Part shown: positions 9,026-17,362 of the stretch, piece by piece
How the letters are laid out: each line of letters starts with the position of its first letter
Numbering within the stretch: position 1 is the stretch's first letter
NCBI GenBank assembly: GCA_016714085.1
Contig: JADJNW010000004.1
Coordinates: forward strand, 682,001-746,000
DNA: 64,000 bases
Source: Saprospiraceae bacterium
GTDB lineage: Bacteria; Bacteroidota; Bacteroidia; Chitinophagales; Saprospiraceae
Direction: 5' to 3'
The notes under the pieces: model-generated
Databases searched by the model: none
What the model was told of the DNA's origin: nothing
What the model saw: only the letters and a program-made list of their open reading frames with translations
Position numbers and translations under genes: made by a program

Positions 9026-9940
9026 TTATAATTTAAGAGCAGCCAGACACGCCTGCAAACTCTCTCTCCAGTGCGGAATTTCAATACCAAAAGCATTCTT
9101 TATCCTGGATTTATTTAACACACTATACGGTGGGCGGGTAGCCGGCGTAGGGTAATCTTTGGTTTCAATGGGAATTACTTTACAATTCATATCACTCATT
9201 TCAAAAATCGCTTTTGCAAAATCGTACCAACTTGTTACACCTTCGTTACTATAATTATAAAGATCATGTAATAAAGACCGATTTATTTCGCCACTTTCTA
9301 CCTTTTGTATAATATTTAATATTGTTTTTGCTAAATCCCGCGCATAAGTAGGCGTACCAATCTGATCATATACCACGCCCAATTCCGGGCGTTCCTTGCC
9401 CAAGCGCAGCATGGTTTTTACGAAATTATGCCCAAAACTCGAATAAACCCAAGAAGTTCTAATAATCATCGTATGCTCGCAAATTGCCAGCGCTGCTTGC
9501 TCTCCATCCAATTTAGTTTGAGCATATACGCTTTGCGGAAACGTAGGATCACTCTCTGTGAGCGGGGTGCAGTTTAAATTATGATATACATAATCTGTTG
9601 AAAAATGAATGAATGTTGCACCCGTTTTATTACAAGCTTCCACTAAATTTATTACACTCTTTACATTTATTTGATATGCTAATTCCGGTTCGCTTTCGGC
9701 TTTGTCCACCGCGGTGTAAGCGGCGCAATTGATACAATAATCAAATTTTTGCAAGTTAAACAGGTTGTCAATCAGCGTTTTATCAGAAATATCCAATTCA
9801 TTTCGACTCACAAAATGAAAATGAAAATCCGGGAATTGCGAAGCGAGTACTTGCAATTCTTGCCCGATTTGGCCAGTGGCGCCGGTGACTAAAATGGTTT
9901 GAGGTTTGAGGTTTGAGGTTTGAAGTTGCACCTTGGACAA
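9026..9940 (-). CDS. rfbD: dTDP-4-dehydrorhamnose reductase
   Basis: 304 residues of the extended SDR family. The nucleotide-binding motif is ILVTGATGQIGQEL (about 16-29) and the active-site region is HFSTDYVY...YAQTKLDGEQ (Tyr-x-x-x-Lys). Downstream motifs are TSWVYSSFGHNFVKTML and GTPTYARDLA. It catalyses the last step of dTDP-L-rhamnose synthesis. It lies directly after rfbC, as usual. The first 15 residues (MSKVQLQTSNLKPQT) are encoded by a 7-nt iterated array (TTTGAGG repeated at about 9898-9925). They are not part of the fold, so the true start may be a rare ATT codon just before LVTGATG. Confidence 0.94.
   Translation of the reverse strand: MSKVQLQTSNLKPQTILVTGATGQIGQELQVLASQFPDFHFHFVSRNELDISDKTLIDNLFNLQKFDYCINCAAYTAVDKAESEPELAYQINVKSVINLVEACNKTGATFIHFSTDYVYHNLNCTPLTESDPTFPQSVYAQTKLDGEQAALAICEHTMIIRTSWVYSSFGHNFVKTMLRLGKERPELGVVYDQIGTPTYARDLAKTILNIIQKVESGEINRSLLHDLYNYSNEGVTSWYDFAKAIFEMSDMNCKVIPIETKDYPTPATRPPYSVLNKSRIKNAFGIEIPHWRESLQACLAALKL
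9898..9925. repeat. 7-nt iterated array over the rfbD start
   Basis: TTTGAGG is repeated four times in succession (last copy TTTGAAG), at the 5' edge of rfbD. It belongs to the family of intergenic short-word arrays described in the findings. Confidence 0.85.
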
Positions 9941-9961
9941 TATTTTGGTAAAAATTTATAT

Positions 9962-10501
9962 CTATTTCAAATGCGCACCAAATGCTGGAAGCCCCTTATC
10001 TTTTTCTGATAAAATTACTTTATCCAATTCAATTTCCCAATCAATATTCAAACTCGGATCGTCCCAGCGGATGCCACCTTCGTGAGCTTTGGAGTAGAAA
10101 TTATCACATTTATAAAAGAATTCTGCCGTTTCACTCAGTACCACATAACCATGCGCAAAACCCCGTGGCACAAAGAGTTGACGCTTGTTTTCTGCGCTCA
10201 AGCGAATGCCATACCATTTGCCATAAGTCGCCGAATTTGCTCGAATATCTACCACAATATCAAGCACTTCCCCATGAATCACACGCACTAGCTTCGCCTG
10301 CGCAAAAGGTTCTATTTGATAATGCAATCCGCGCAACACGCCGTAAGTGGACTTTGCCTGGTTATCTTGCACAAACTGCACATGGATGCCAGCTTCCTTG
10401 AAAACATTGGTGTTGTAAGCTTCATAAAAATAACCGCGCTCGTCGGGCCAAACTTTCGGTTCAAAAACTTTCAGGTCGGGAATTCCGGTTTCTTGAAACA
10501 T
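9962..10501 (-). CDS. rfbC: dTDP-4-dehydrorhamnose 3,5-epimerase
   Basis: 179 residues of the RmlC cupin family, starting at MFQETGIPDLKVFEPK. An upstream in-frame start at 10555 would add a low-complexity tail absent from the family. Motifs are DERGYFYEAYN, LRGLHYQ (with the catalytic His), KLVRVIHGEVLDIVVDIR and FVPRGFAHGYVVLSE. The enzyme epimerises C3 and C5 of dTDP-4-keto-6-deoxyglucose ahead of RfbD. rfbA and rfbB are not in the window. rfbC and rfbD are separated by 21 bp and are probably co-transcribed with der upstream. Confidence 0.95.
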   Translation of the reverse strand: MFQETGIPDLKVFEPKVWPDERGYFYEAYNTNVFKEAGIHVQFVQDNQAKSTYGVLRGLHYQIEPFAQAKLVRVIHGEVLDIVVDIRANSATYGKWYGIRLSAENKRQLFVPRGFAHGYVVLSETAEFFYKCDNFYSKAHEGGIRWDDPSLNIDWEIELDKVILSEKDKGLPAFGAHLK

Positions 10502-10576
10502 TGTGTTCTGGTATTGATGTGTTCGAGTGTTCAAGTTTTGCTGGCTTTCAGTCACTCTTTCACTCGGTCTCCAAGT

Positions 10577-11878
10577 CTATTTTTGGCGAAAGAATATTTC
10601 AATCGGCACGCCTGTAAATTTAAAGTTTTTGCGCAACTGATTTTCCAGATAATTCTTATAATTTTCTTTCACATGCTTGGGATGGTTGCAAAAGAAGGCA
10701 AACGCCGGATAATACAATGGCAATTGCATGACGTACTTGATTTTAATAAACCTGCCTCGATGCGCGGGCGGCTGGTGGCGCTCGATGACTTCAAGCATCA
10801 CATCGTTGAGTTGAGAGGTTTTGATTTTGCGAATGCGGTTTTCGTGTACTTCCAATGCTGCTTCGATGGCTTTGAAAATGCGCTGTTTTTCTACTACCGA
10901 AACAAACAAAACCGGTACATCATCAAAAGGTGCAATTTTATCTCGAATTTCTTTTTCTACATCTCGTGCTGTATTGGTCACTTTTTCTACCAAATCCCAT
11001 TTATTTACAAGGATTACAATGCCTTTATGCCGTTTTTGCGCCAAGCGAAAAATGCTCATATCCTGCGCTTCCATGCCGGTCTGGGCATCAATCATTAACA
11101 TGACAACATCGCATTCGTCGATGGCCTTGATCGCACGCATCACAGAATAAAATTCCAAATTCTCCGAAACCCTTGACTTCTTGCGGATTCCAGCCGTATC
11201 TACAATAATAAATTCTTTATCAAATTTATTATATTGGGTATGAATCGTGTCGCGGGTCGTGCCTGCCACGTCCGTCACGATATTGCGTTCTTCGCCGAGG
11301 AGCGCATTTAGCAAAGAAGATTTCCCAACGTTCGGTTGACCAACGATGGCAAATTTGGGCAATTCTGATTGAATTTCTGCTTCTTCTGCGATATGCTCAG
11401 CAACCGCATCGAGCAATTCGCCCGTGCCACTGCCCGTAAGCGAGGACAAGAAATACGTCTCTTCAAAACCCATACTCCAGAATTCATTGGCTTCCATCAC
11501 GCGTTGCGAGTTATCGGCTTTGTTTACAACAAGAATGACGTGTTTTTTAGAACGACGCAGCATGTCCGCCACTTCTTCATCCAGATCAGTAATGCCCGTG
11601 GTCACATCGGTCATAAAAAGGATGATAGCAGCTTCTTCCAGTGCAATTTTTACTTGCGAACGAATCGCTTTTTCAAATACATCCTCCGAGCCTTCTACGA
11701 ATCCGCCAGTGTCCACCACTGTAAAATTCTTGCCATTCCAGAAAGTCGTACCGTACTGACGGTCGCGCGTCACGCCGGGTGTATCGTCAATAATGGCTTG
11801 CCGCTCACCGATCAAGCGATTGAAAAGCGTTGATTTTCCTACGTTTGGACGACCCACAATGGCTATTATACTGCCCAT
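10577..11878 (-). CDS. der: Ribosome-assembly GTPase Der (EngA)
   Basis: 433 residues with the tandem GTPase domains unique to Der. G domain 1 has GRPNVGKST (about 8-16), DTPGV/DTGGF and NKAD. G domain 2 has GQPNVGKSS (about 180), DTAGIRKKSR and NKWD. A C-terminal KH-like domain follows, ending FFRQK. Der binds the 50S subunit during its maturation. The gene follows era on the same strand with a 140-bp spacer that contains an 8-nt iterated array (11884-11918). Confidence 0.97.
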   Translation of the reverse strand: MGSIIAIVGRPNVGKSTLFNRLIGERQAIIDDTPGVTRDRQYGTTFWNGKNFTVVDTGGFVEGSEDVFEKAIRSQVKIALEEAAIILFMTDVTTGITDLDEEVADMLRRSKKHVILVVNKADNSQRVMEANEFWSMGFEETYFLSSLTGSGTGELLDAVAEHIAEEAEIQSELPKFAIVGQPNVGKSSLLNALLGEERNIVTDVAGTTRDTIHTQYNKFDKEFIIVDTAGIRKKSRVSENLEFYSVMRAIKAIDECDVVMLMIDAQTGMEAQDMSIFRLAQKRHKGIVILVNKWDLVEKVTNTARDVEKEIRDKIAPFDDVPVLFVSVVEKQRIFKAIEAALEVHENRIRKIKTSQLNDVMLEVIERHQPPAHRGRFIKIKYVMQLPLYYPAFAFFCNHPKHVKENYKNYLENQLRKNFKFTGVPIEIFFRQK

Positions 11879-11883
11879 TTTAT

Positions 11884-11918
11884 TTTTGTTTGGAGGTTTG
11901 GTAGTTTGGAGTTTTTTG
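11884..11918. repeat. 8-nt iterated array between era and der
   Basis: The word TTTGGAGG recurs in degenerate form (TTTGGAGG, TTTGGTAG, TTTGGAGT) at an 8-nt period just upstream of der. A further similar stretch (around 11990-12018, words such as AGTCAAGC, GACAAGAA, GCAAGAAT) sits at the era 3' end. Confidence 0.75.
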
Positions 11919-12019
11919 TAAAAAGGATGCGAAGTTACTCAATTTCAATGGCATTTCACAAAAATAAGGATTGTTTTGAATTTTAGGAGCCACAAGAGTC
12001 AAGCGACAAGAAGCAAGAA

Positions 12020-12916
12020 TCATTCTTGATAGCCAAATCGTCTGAGCATTTGCTCATCGTCGCGCCAGTTATCGCGCACCTTTACGTGCAGTTCGAGGAA
12101 CACCTTGCGGTCGAGGAAAGTTTCAATCGCTTTGCGTGCTTCGGTGCCGAGGCGTTTGATGGCATCGCCGTTTTTGCCAATAAGAATGGCTTTTTGTGTC
12201 TTGCGGGCAGCGTAAATAGTAGCGTTGATGCGGGCGAGCGGCTCTCCGGTCTTGGTTTCGGTATCTTTAAAATCTTCGATGTCCACTTCGCAAGAGTAAG
12301 GTATTTCTTGTTCGTACAATTCCAGGATTTTTTCTCGAATGATCTCACTTGCAAAAAAACGCTCGGTTCGGTCAGTGATTTGATCTGTTGGAAAATAGGC
12401 AGGCCCTTCGGGCAGGTGTTCTAAAATTACCTTTAATAATTCTTGAGTGCCTTGTTGGTGCAATGCAGAAATAGGAAGAATTTTCGTAAAAGAAAGCCGC
12501 GATTGCCATTGCTCGATTAATGCCAGGATTTGTCCTTGCGAGGATAAGTCTATTTTATTGATAATCAGAAACAAAGGCACTTCGATATGCTGCAAACGCT
12601 TTAGAATGGGATCATCAGCTTCATAAGTTTCATTGGGCTCCGTCACAAGCACCATCAAATCAGCATCTTCAAAAGTAGAGTGCGCGAAGCGATTCATGGC
12701 TTCCTGCATTTTGTAAGCCGGATTTTTAATCACGCCGGGTGTATCCGAAAAAACAATTTGAAAATCATCACCGTTGAGAATGCCAAAAATGCGATGGCGT
12801 GTGGTTTGTGGCTTATTAGTAATAATAGACATACGTTCGCCGACCAAAGCGTTCATGAGGGTTGATTTTCCTACATTCGGGCGACCAATGATATTTACAA
12901 AACCGGATTTATGCAT
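12020..12916 (-). CDS. era: Ribosome-maturation GTPase Era
   Basis: 298 residues. The N-terminal GTPase domain has GRPNVGKSTLMNALVGE (about 11-27), TTRHRIFG, DTPGVIKNP and NKID. The C-terminal KH domain has IGKNGDAIKRLGTEARKAIE (GxxG loop) and ends LHVKVRDNWRDDEQMLRRFGY. Era binds the 3' end of 16S rRNA during 30S assembly. It begins an era-der-rfbC-rfbD run on the minus strand. Upstream (12920-13018) are two further short-word arrays, just before the hypothetical protein gene. Confidence 0.97.
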   Translation of the reverse strand: MHKSGFVNIIGRPNVGKSTLMNALVGERMSIITNKPQTTRHRIFGILNGDDFQIVFSDTPGVIKNPAYKMQEAMNRFAHSTFEDADLMVLVTEPNETYEADDPILKRLQHIEVPLFLIINKIDLSSQGQILALIEQWQSRLSFTKILPISALHQQGTQELLKVILEHLPEGPAYFPTDQITDRTERFFASEIIREKILELYEQEIPYSCEVDIEDFKDTETKTGEPLARINATIYAARKTQKAILIGKNGDAIKRLGTEARKAIETFLDRKVFLELHVKVRDNWRDDEQMLRRFGYQE

Positions 12917-12956
12917 TTTTCTCGATTCAGATTAGAAGTTTTACGTTGCAAGTTAC

Positions 12957-13018
12957 AATTATTATAACTTTTGAACCTGAAACCTCCAAACCTGAAACCT
13001 CCAAACCCCAAACTTAAA
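12957..13018. repeat. 7/8-nt iterated array upstream of era
   Basis: The words AACCTGA and AACCTCC alternate four times and drift to AACCCC and AACTTAA, with a 7-8 nt period. The array reaches into the last codons of the gene at 13014. A weaker array (TTAGAAG, TTTTACG, TTGCAAG, TTACAA) precedes it at about 12930-12955. Confidence 0.8.
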
Positions 13019-13601
13019 ACTCCCTCAATCTTTTCGTTCCTCCCTCCACCATCGCTTCTATCGCAGCAAACACACGCCTGGGCGTATGCGGACGCCAATT
13101 GACCGCGCCAAAATCATCGCCAAAATTGACAAAAAACTGCAATCGCGTGGCTTTCATTTCATCAGATACGTGATTGAGCGTATTCAATACACAAATCCAG
13201 CCGCCGTCGTCGCGGATATCCTCATACCATTCTTCATAATAAGCATCATCCGAACCATGAAAATTTAATACATTTTCACAGATCAAAATATATTTATAAA
13301 TACCTTGCTTAATGAGCGGATCTATTACATCACGCTTGAGAAACATGATATCGTTATGAAGGCAATCGTTCCATTCACCAATAAATTCAAGGATCGCGTA
13401 GCCTTCATCATAATCTGCGAAAATGAGTTTAGTATAAAGTGTATCCGAGCCAAAGTCATCCCACTGAGGATGAATGTAATAATTATAAATCTTGTTCGTG
13501 TAATAAAATTCATCGTGCCGACGCCCATAAAAAGGCGAAAGCTCGTCTTCAGAAGCGACATAATAGTCGCGCCACCGATGGAATGGCTCTATATCGTGCA
13601 T
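13014..13601 (-). CDS. Conserved hypothetical protein, 195 residues
   Basis: I do not recognise a named family. The protein is acidic, very rich in Tyr, Trp and Asp, and soluble (no signal peptide or membrane helix). Notable segments are HRWRDYYVASEDELSPF near the start, IYNYYIHPQWDDFGSDTLY, a hydrophobic KYILICENVLNFHGSDD strand and the C-terminal VNWRPHTPRRVFAAIEAM. The position upstream of era and the strong amino-acid bias suggest a lineage-specific conserved protein. It may belong to the era-der transcription unit, but a 97-bp array-containing spacer separates them. Confidence 0.7.
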   Translation of the reverse strand: MHDIEPFHRWRDYYVASEDELSPFYGRRHDEFYYTNKIYNYYIHPQWDDFGSDTLYTKLIFADYDEGYAILEFIGEWNDCLHNDIMFLKRDVIDPLIKQGIYKYILICENVLNFHGSDDAYYEEWYEDIRDDGGWICVLNTLNHVSDEMKATRLQFFVNFGDDFGAVNWRPHTPRRVFAAIEAMVEGGTKRLREF

Positions 13602-13774
13602 CTTAGGTAGAAATTGCTTTTTAATAATAGAGTGAAAAACGCCTGAACCAGGCTCCTAGTTTTGAATAAAAGCTCTTACTGGTCGAAATTAGCAAAATGA
13701 TAAATTTTATCCATCGTTTGCGGACGCTTCGACTGATTTTTGGTACTTTGGAGTCCAGTTGAACGTCTTCAAAT

Positions 13775-15586
13775 ATGAAAAAACAATATTCTTTTAGCGC
13801 TTTATTAATATGTTATTTACTTTTATTTATTGCTTCTTTTATTTATTATCCCAAGTGGAAACAAGGGCGCACCGAGGCAACAATCAGTTGGGATGTAGCA
13901 GGTTATTATGCTTATTTACCTGCATTTTTTATTTATAATGATGCTAAAGAACTAAAGTTTGCACCTGAAATTATTGAAAAATATTATCCCGCTCCAAACC
14001 TGGAGCAGCAAGCTTTTTCACACGAAAGCGGTAATTATGTAATGAAATACTCCGTCGGGCAAGCGATTCAATGGCTGCCATTTTTCGGGATCGCTCATAT
14101 TTACGCGCTTATTAATAATACCTACGAAGCCGATGGTTATTCATTGCCATATCAATTTATGATTAGTTTTGGGAGTTTTATTATAGCTTTTATAGGATTA
14201 TGGTTCATGCGTAAAAATTTATTGGAATATTTTTCTGATAAAGCAACTGCATTAGCCTTATTTTTCTTGGTTTTAGGCACCAATTACCTCGATTACGCTT
14301 CTATTAACGGCGCGATGACGCATAATAATTTATTCACTATTTATGCAATTTTAATTTTTATCACCATTCAATTTTATAAAAAACCTACTTTTGGTAAAGC
14401 CCTGGGTATTGGACTTATGGTCGGATTGGCAGGCCTGACGCGCCCGACCGAATTAATTTCTTTATTCATTCCTTTATTATGGGGAGTCCAAATACCGATA
14501 TTAAAATCTATTTCGGAAAGGTTAATATTTTTTAAAAATCATTTACCAAAATTAATAGTAGCAATCGTAGCTTGTGGCCTGGTCGGCAGCATTCAATTGA
14601 TTTACTGGAAATACATTACAGGAGACTGGTTGGTGTATAGCTACCAGGATCAAGGATTTAGCTGGCTACACCCGCATTTTAAAAACGCCCTGTTTAGTTA
14701 TAAAAGTGGCTGGTTGGTTTACACACCTATTATGGCTTTTGCAGTGTTAGGTTTTATTCCATTATATAAAAAATATAATTCCTTATTCTGGTCAACATTA
14801 TTATTCTTTAGTATTTTTATTTACATCGCCTTTGCATGGGACATTTGGTGGTACGGCGGAAGCCTTGGACAGCGCACCATGGTACAATGTTATCCGATTT
14901 TATTATTCCCATTTGTCGCATTTATAAATTTTACAAACTCGAAAAAATATTTACCTTTTATTATTTATCCGATATTTATCTTTTTTAGTTATATCAATCT
15001 TTGGATCACGCATCAGGCGCATCGCGGCGGCCTGTTTATGCCGGAGCAAATGAATCGGGCTTATTTTCAAAAAATATTTTTGAAATATAAAATAAATGAA
15101 GAAGCCCTTTTATTATTAGATACCAACGAAGAATTTCGCGGCACGCCTAAAAATATTAAATTAATTTATCAAAATGATTTTGAAAATGATACTACTTTAA
15201 TTAATTGTGATATAGCGCCCATCGCCGGTCAGCGTTCTTATTGCCTGAATGCCGAGCATCAATTGAGTCCTTTATGGGATGTAACGGTTGATCCTCAGCA
15301 ACTTGATTGGGTGCGCGCCACTGCTACGTTTCGCTGCAAAAATAAAGAATGGAATACCTGGAGTCAAACGCAATTTGTTGTGCGATTTTATAATAATGAT
15401 CAAGAAGTAAAAGCAAAATTAGTAAGGGTTTATCGCCTGCTAAATGAAGGGGAAACCCGAACCATTACATTTGATGTAAAGAAACCACGACAAGCATTTA
15501 ATAAAGTAGGCATTATATTTTGGAATGCGCAAAGCGATAAACCAATATTAATTGATGATTTAAAATTGGAAATATTTCAAGAATAA
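13775..15586 (+). CDS. Polytopic membrane protein, GT-C glycosyltransferase-like
   Basis: 603 residues with about ten membrane helices in residues 1-420 and a soluble C-terminal beta-rich domain (about 430-603). The first long loop after helix 1 carries ISWDVAGYYAYLPAFF (Asp in a lumen-facing loop). Later come a LTRPTELISLFIPLLWG segment and a WWYGGSLGQRTMVQ loop. This layout resembles GT-C-fold transferases of the ArnT/PMT (GT39-like) type, which use lipid-linked sugars on the outer face of the inner membrane. That assignment is inference, since the catalytic DE/ED motif is not clear. The stop codon abuts the stop of convergent DUF3667. Confidence 0.65.
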   Translation: MKKQYSFSALLICYLLLFIASFIYYPKWKQGRTEATISWDVAGYYAYLPAFFIYNDAKELKFAPEIIEKYYPAPNLEQQAFSHESGNYVMKYSVGQAIQWLPFFGIAHIYALINNTYEADGYSLPYQFMISFGSFIIAFIGLWFMRKNLLEYFSDKATALALFFLVLGTNYLDYASINGAMTHNNLFTIYAILIFITIQFYKKPTFGKALGIGLMVGLAGLTRPTELISLFIPLLWGVQIPILKSISERLIFFKNHLPKLIVAIVACGLVGSIQLIYWKYITGDWLVYSYQDQGFSWLHPHFKNALFSYKSGWLVYTPIMAFAVLGFIPLYKKYNSLFWSTLLFFSIFIYIAFAWDIWWYGGSLGQRTMVQCYPILLFPFVAFINFTNSKKYLPFIIYPIFIFFSYINLWITHQAHRGGLFMPEQMNRAYFQKIFLKYKINEEALLLLDTNEEFRGTPKNIKLIYQNDFENDTTLINCDIAPIAGQRSYCLNAEHQLSPLWDVTVDPQQLDWVRATATFRCKNKEWNTWSQTQFVVRFYNNDQEVKAKLVRVYRLLNEGETRTITFDVKKPRQAFNKVGIIFWNAQSDKPILIDDLKLEIFQE

Positions 15587-16351
15587 TTATTGAATTTTTT
15601 CACTGGCAATTAAATAAACGATCATAACAATAGAGAGTGTCAACATTAATATGATATAGCTGAAGAAATAAGTGAAAAAATATTTTACAAATGCTTGAAG
15701 CGTACCGACCTGATAAAATTGACGAAACACGTAAGTGCCATAGAATAAGCTAATTATAATTACGCCTACTAATATGAGAGAAGTATTCAAGGCAGGTAAA
15801 AAACCGCTTATAATAATCATGGGTGTTCCGATAACCGCCATTTCTCCCTGAGCAAAAGAATGTAATACCAGATTTTCAGCATAATTATACTTTTTCTTAC
15901 GAAAGAATAGATAGGAAAACAGCGCCAATACGGGGATCATTAGCATTGGTATCAAGTTCAAATATTTTTTTACTTCCTGATTAATTCTCTGCTGCATTGC
16001 GGCAACTTCTTCATTTTGAGGCGTTTGAACCAAGGATTGAATTTCAGATTGTTGTCGATCGAAGACTCCCAAACTCAAATTGATCGCTACTGATATAGCA
16101 ATGGTCAATATAAGGAAACGCAAAGGATGATAATAATTTCTGGTTTGTCCATTAAGGTAATTGCGGATCATATCGCCCGGTGTAAGTAATAACATTTTTA
16201 TCGTGTGTAAAAAACCGCGATCAACATTAGTAATAATATTAAATAACTCACTAAATATATGGCGAATTGTGATGCGTTCATTTATCAGTTTTTGACCACA
16301 GGCGCTACAATACGCTCCTTGTAGGGCTTCACCACAGTTTTTACATTCCAT
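15587..16351 (-). CDS. DUF3667 zinc-ribbon membrane protein
   Basis: 254 residues. An N-terminal zinc ribbon, CKNCGEALQGAYCSACGQK, supplies four cysteines. It is followed by the DUF3667 region, with ITIRHIFSELFNIITNVDRGFLHT and LLLTPGDMIRNYLNGQTRNYYHPLRFLI. Four or five membrane helices occupy about 80-250. The family is widespread in Bacteroidota and has no proven function. The gene is divergent from the NadR-like kinase at 16454. Confidence 0.88.
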   Translation of the reverse strand: MECKNCGEALQGAYCSACGQKLINERITIRHIFSELFNIITNVDRGFLHTIKMLLLTPGDMIRNYLNGQTRNYYHPLRFLILTIAISVAINLSLGVFDRQQSEIQSLVQTPQNEEVAAMQQRINQEVKKYLNLIPMLMIPVLALFSYLFFRKKKYNYAENLVLHSFAQGEMAVIGTPMIIISGFLPALNTSLILVGVIIISLFYGTYVFRQFYQVGTLQAFVKYFFTYFFSYIILMLTLSIVMIVYLIASEKIQ

Positions 16352-16400
16352 AATAAAATATTTAAAGGCTTATATTTTGCTCAAATATCGGACACCATTG

Positions 16401-16429
16401 GCGCAATACCAAATTTATATTTTACTTTG
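16401..16429 (+). promoter_or_regulatory. Putative -33/-7 promoter for the NadR-like kinase
   Basis: TACTTTG at 16423-16429 is close to the Bacteroidota -7 element TAnnTTTG, with an ATTGG-like -33 at about 16397-16401. It implies a transcript start near 16436. This places the alternative TTG codon at 16427 inside the promoter and supports ATG 16454 as the start. Confidence 0.45.
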
Positions 16430-16453
16430 CTTTCTGACAATATTTACCGACGA

Positions 16454-16993
16454 ATGCTCAAAATTGCTATCACAGGGCCTGAATCTACCGGAAAAACGAC
16501 ACTTGCACGTCAGCTTGCTGCGCATTACAACACGCTTTGGGTGCCTGAATATGCCCGTTTTTACCTCCATTTACTGGATCGATCTTACACGCCTGAAGAT
16601 GTAATAAGAATCGCCAAAGGTCAGGTTCATTGGGAAAATGAATTGGCAAAATTAACCGATCATTTACTTTTTTGTGATACAGATTTAATCGTTGCTAAAG
16701 TTTGGCTAAAATTTAAGTATGGCATTGAAAATGAATGGATTGAATCAAGATTAAAATCGCAATATTATAATTTGCATTTGCTTTGTGATATAGATTTGCT
16801 CTGGACGGATGACCCTTTGCGGGAGCATCCTGACTTGCAAGATCGGCAGGCTTTATACGAATTGTATAAAAATGAATTAATATTATTAAATGCGAATTTT
16901 ATTGAAATTTCTGGTAATGAAGAAGAACGATTAAAGCAAGCAATCGCCGTCATAGAATTACTAAATGCCGAGGGCAAAAAACTCCAGGTTTGA
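16454..16993 (+). CDS. NadR-like ATPase / nicotinamide riboside kinase
   Basis: 179 residues of the AAA_28/NadR kinase family. The P-loop is GPESTGKTTL (residues 7-16). VPEYARFYLHLL supplies the NadR-type substrate region, FCDTDLIVAK the Walker B-like Asp, and DDPLREHPDLQDRQALYELY the lid. Family members phosphorylate nicotinamide riboside, and Bacteroidota copies often neighbour Pnu-type vitamin transporters. Here the gene stands directly before a TPP riboswitch and a thiamin-type TonB receptor. That context raises the possibility of a role in B-vitamin salvage, but the riboswitch lies downstream, so it does not control this gene. Confidence 0.85.
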   Translation: MLKIAITGPESTGKTTLARQLAAHYNTLWVPEYARFYLHLLDRSYTPEDVIRIAKGQVHWENELAKLTDHLLFCDTDLIVAKVWLKFKYGIENEWIESRLKSQYYNLHLLCDIDLLWTDDPLREHPDLQDRQALYELYKNELILLNANFIEISGNEEERLKQAIAVIELLNAEGKKLQV

Positions 16994-17003
16994 GATTTTT
17001 GCT

Positions 17004-17034
17004 TTTGAATTTCACATTTCAAATCTTATCTTTG
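17004..17034 (+). promoter_or_regulatory. Promoter of the TPP-riboswitch transcript
   Basis: A textbook Bacteroidota promoter: -33 TTTG (17004-17007), a 19-nt spacer, and -7 TATCTTTG (17027-17034) matching TAnnTTTG. Transcription should start near 17041, a few bases before the riboswitch. Confidence 0.75.
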
Positions 17035-17044
17035 CACTTTCTCA

Positions 17045-17195
17045 TTTGGGGTGCCTTACTTTGAAGTATGAGGTACGAAGTTAGAAGTACGAGCGTTTCT
17101 ACTAAATCGTACTTCGTCCTTCCAACTTCTTACTTCGCAACAGGCTGAGATCATACCCATTGAACCTGCCCGGGTAATGCCAGGAAGGGACGGAA
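17045..17195 (+). promoter_or_regulatory. TPP (thiamin pyrophosphate) riboswitch
   Basis: The conserved THI-box elements appear in order: GGGGTGCC (17048-17055), CTGAGA (17145-17150) within GGCTGAGATCATACCC, TTGAACCTG, and GGGTAATGCC (17172-17181) followed by AGGAAGGGA. These match the pyrimidine-sensing and pyrophosphate-sensing arms. The variable P3 arm is enlarged and is made of a 7-nt iterated array on each side (17062-17092 and 17107-17138), which can pair with one another. The riboswitch precedes the TonB receptor at 17363 by 168 bp, so ligand binding would repress that receptor. Confidence 0.95.
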
Positions 17196-17362
17196 TGCTG
17201 GGATTGATGATTCATTATTTTAAAATTTTATTTACTTGATATTTACTTTTTAATCATCAATTATCCAAATTTAATTCCAAATTCAATGGTTATTTAGTGG
17301 AGTAAAACACCGTTCAAACCCCTTGAACAGTGGATTTATTCATGCTTAAATAACAAAATATC

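Noticed and set aside
8360..9060. Duplicated host 3' end around the third TA pair
   Set aside because: I compared the rfbD 3' end and the acetyltransferase 3' end with both flanks of the PIN pair and saw no repeat, so this TA pair does not share the cassette geometry.
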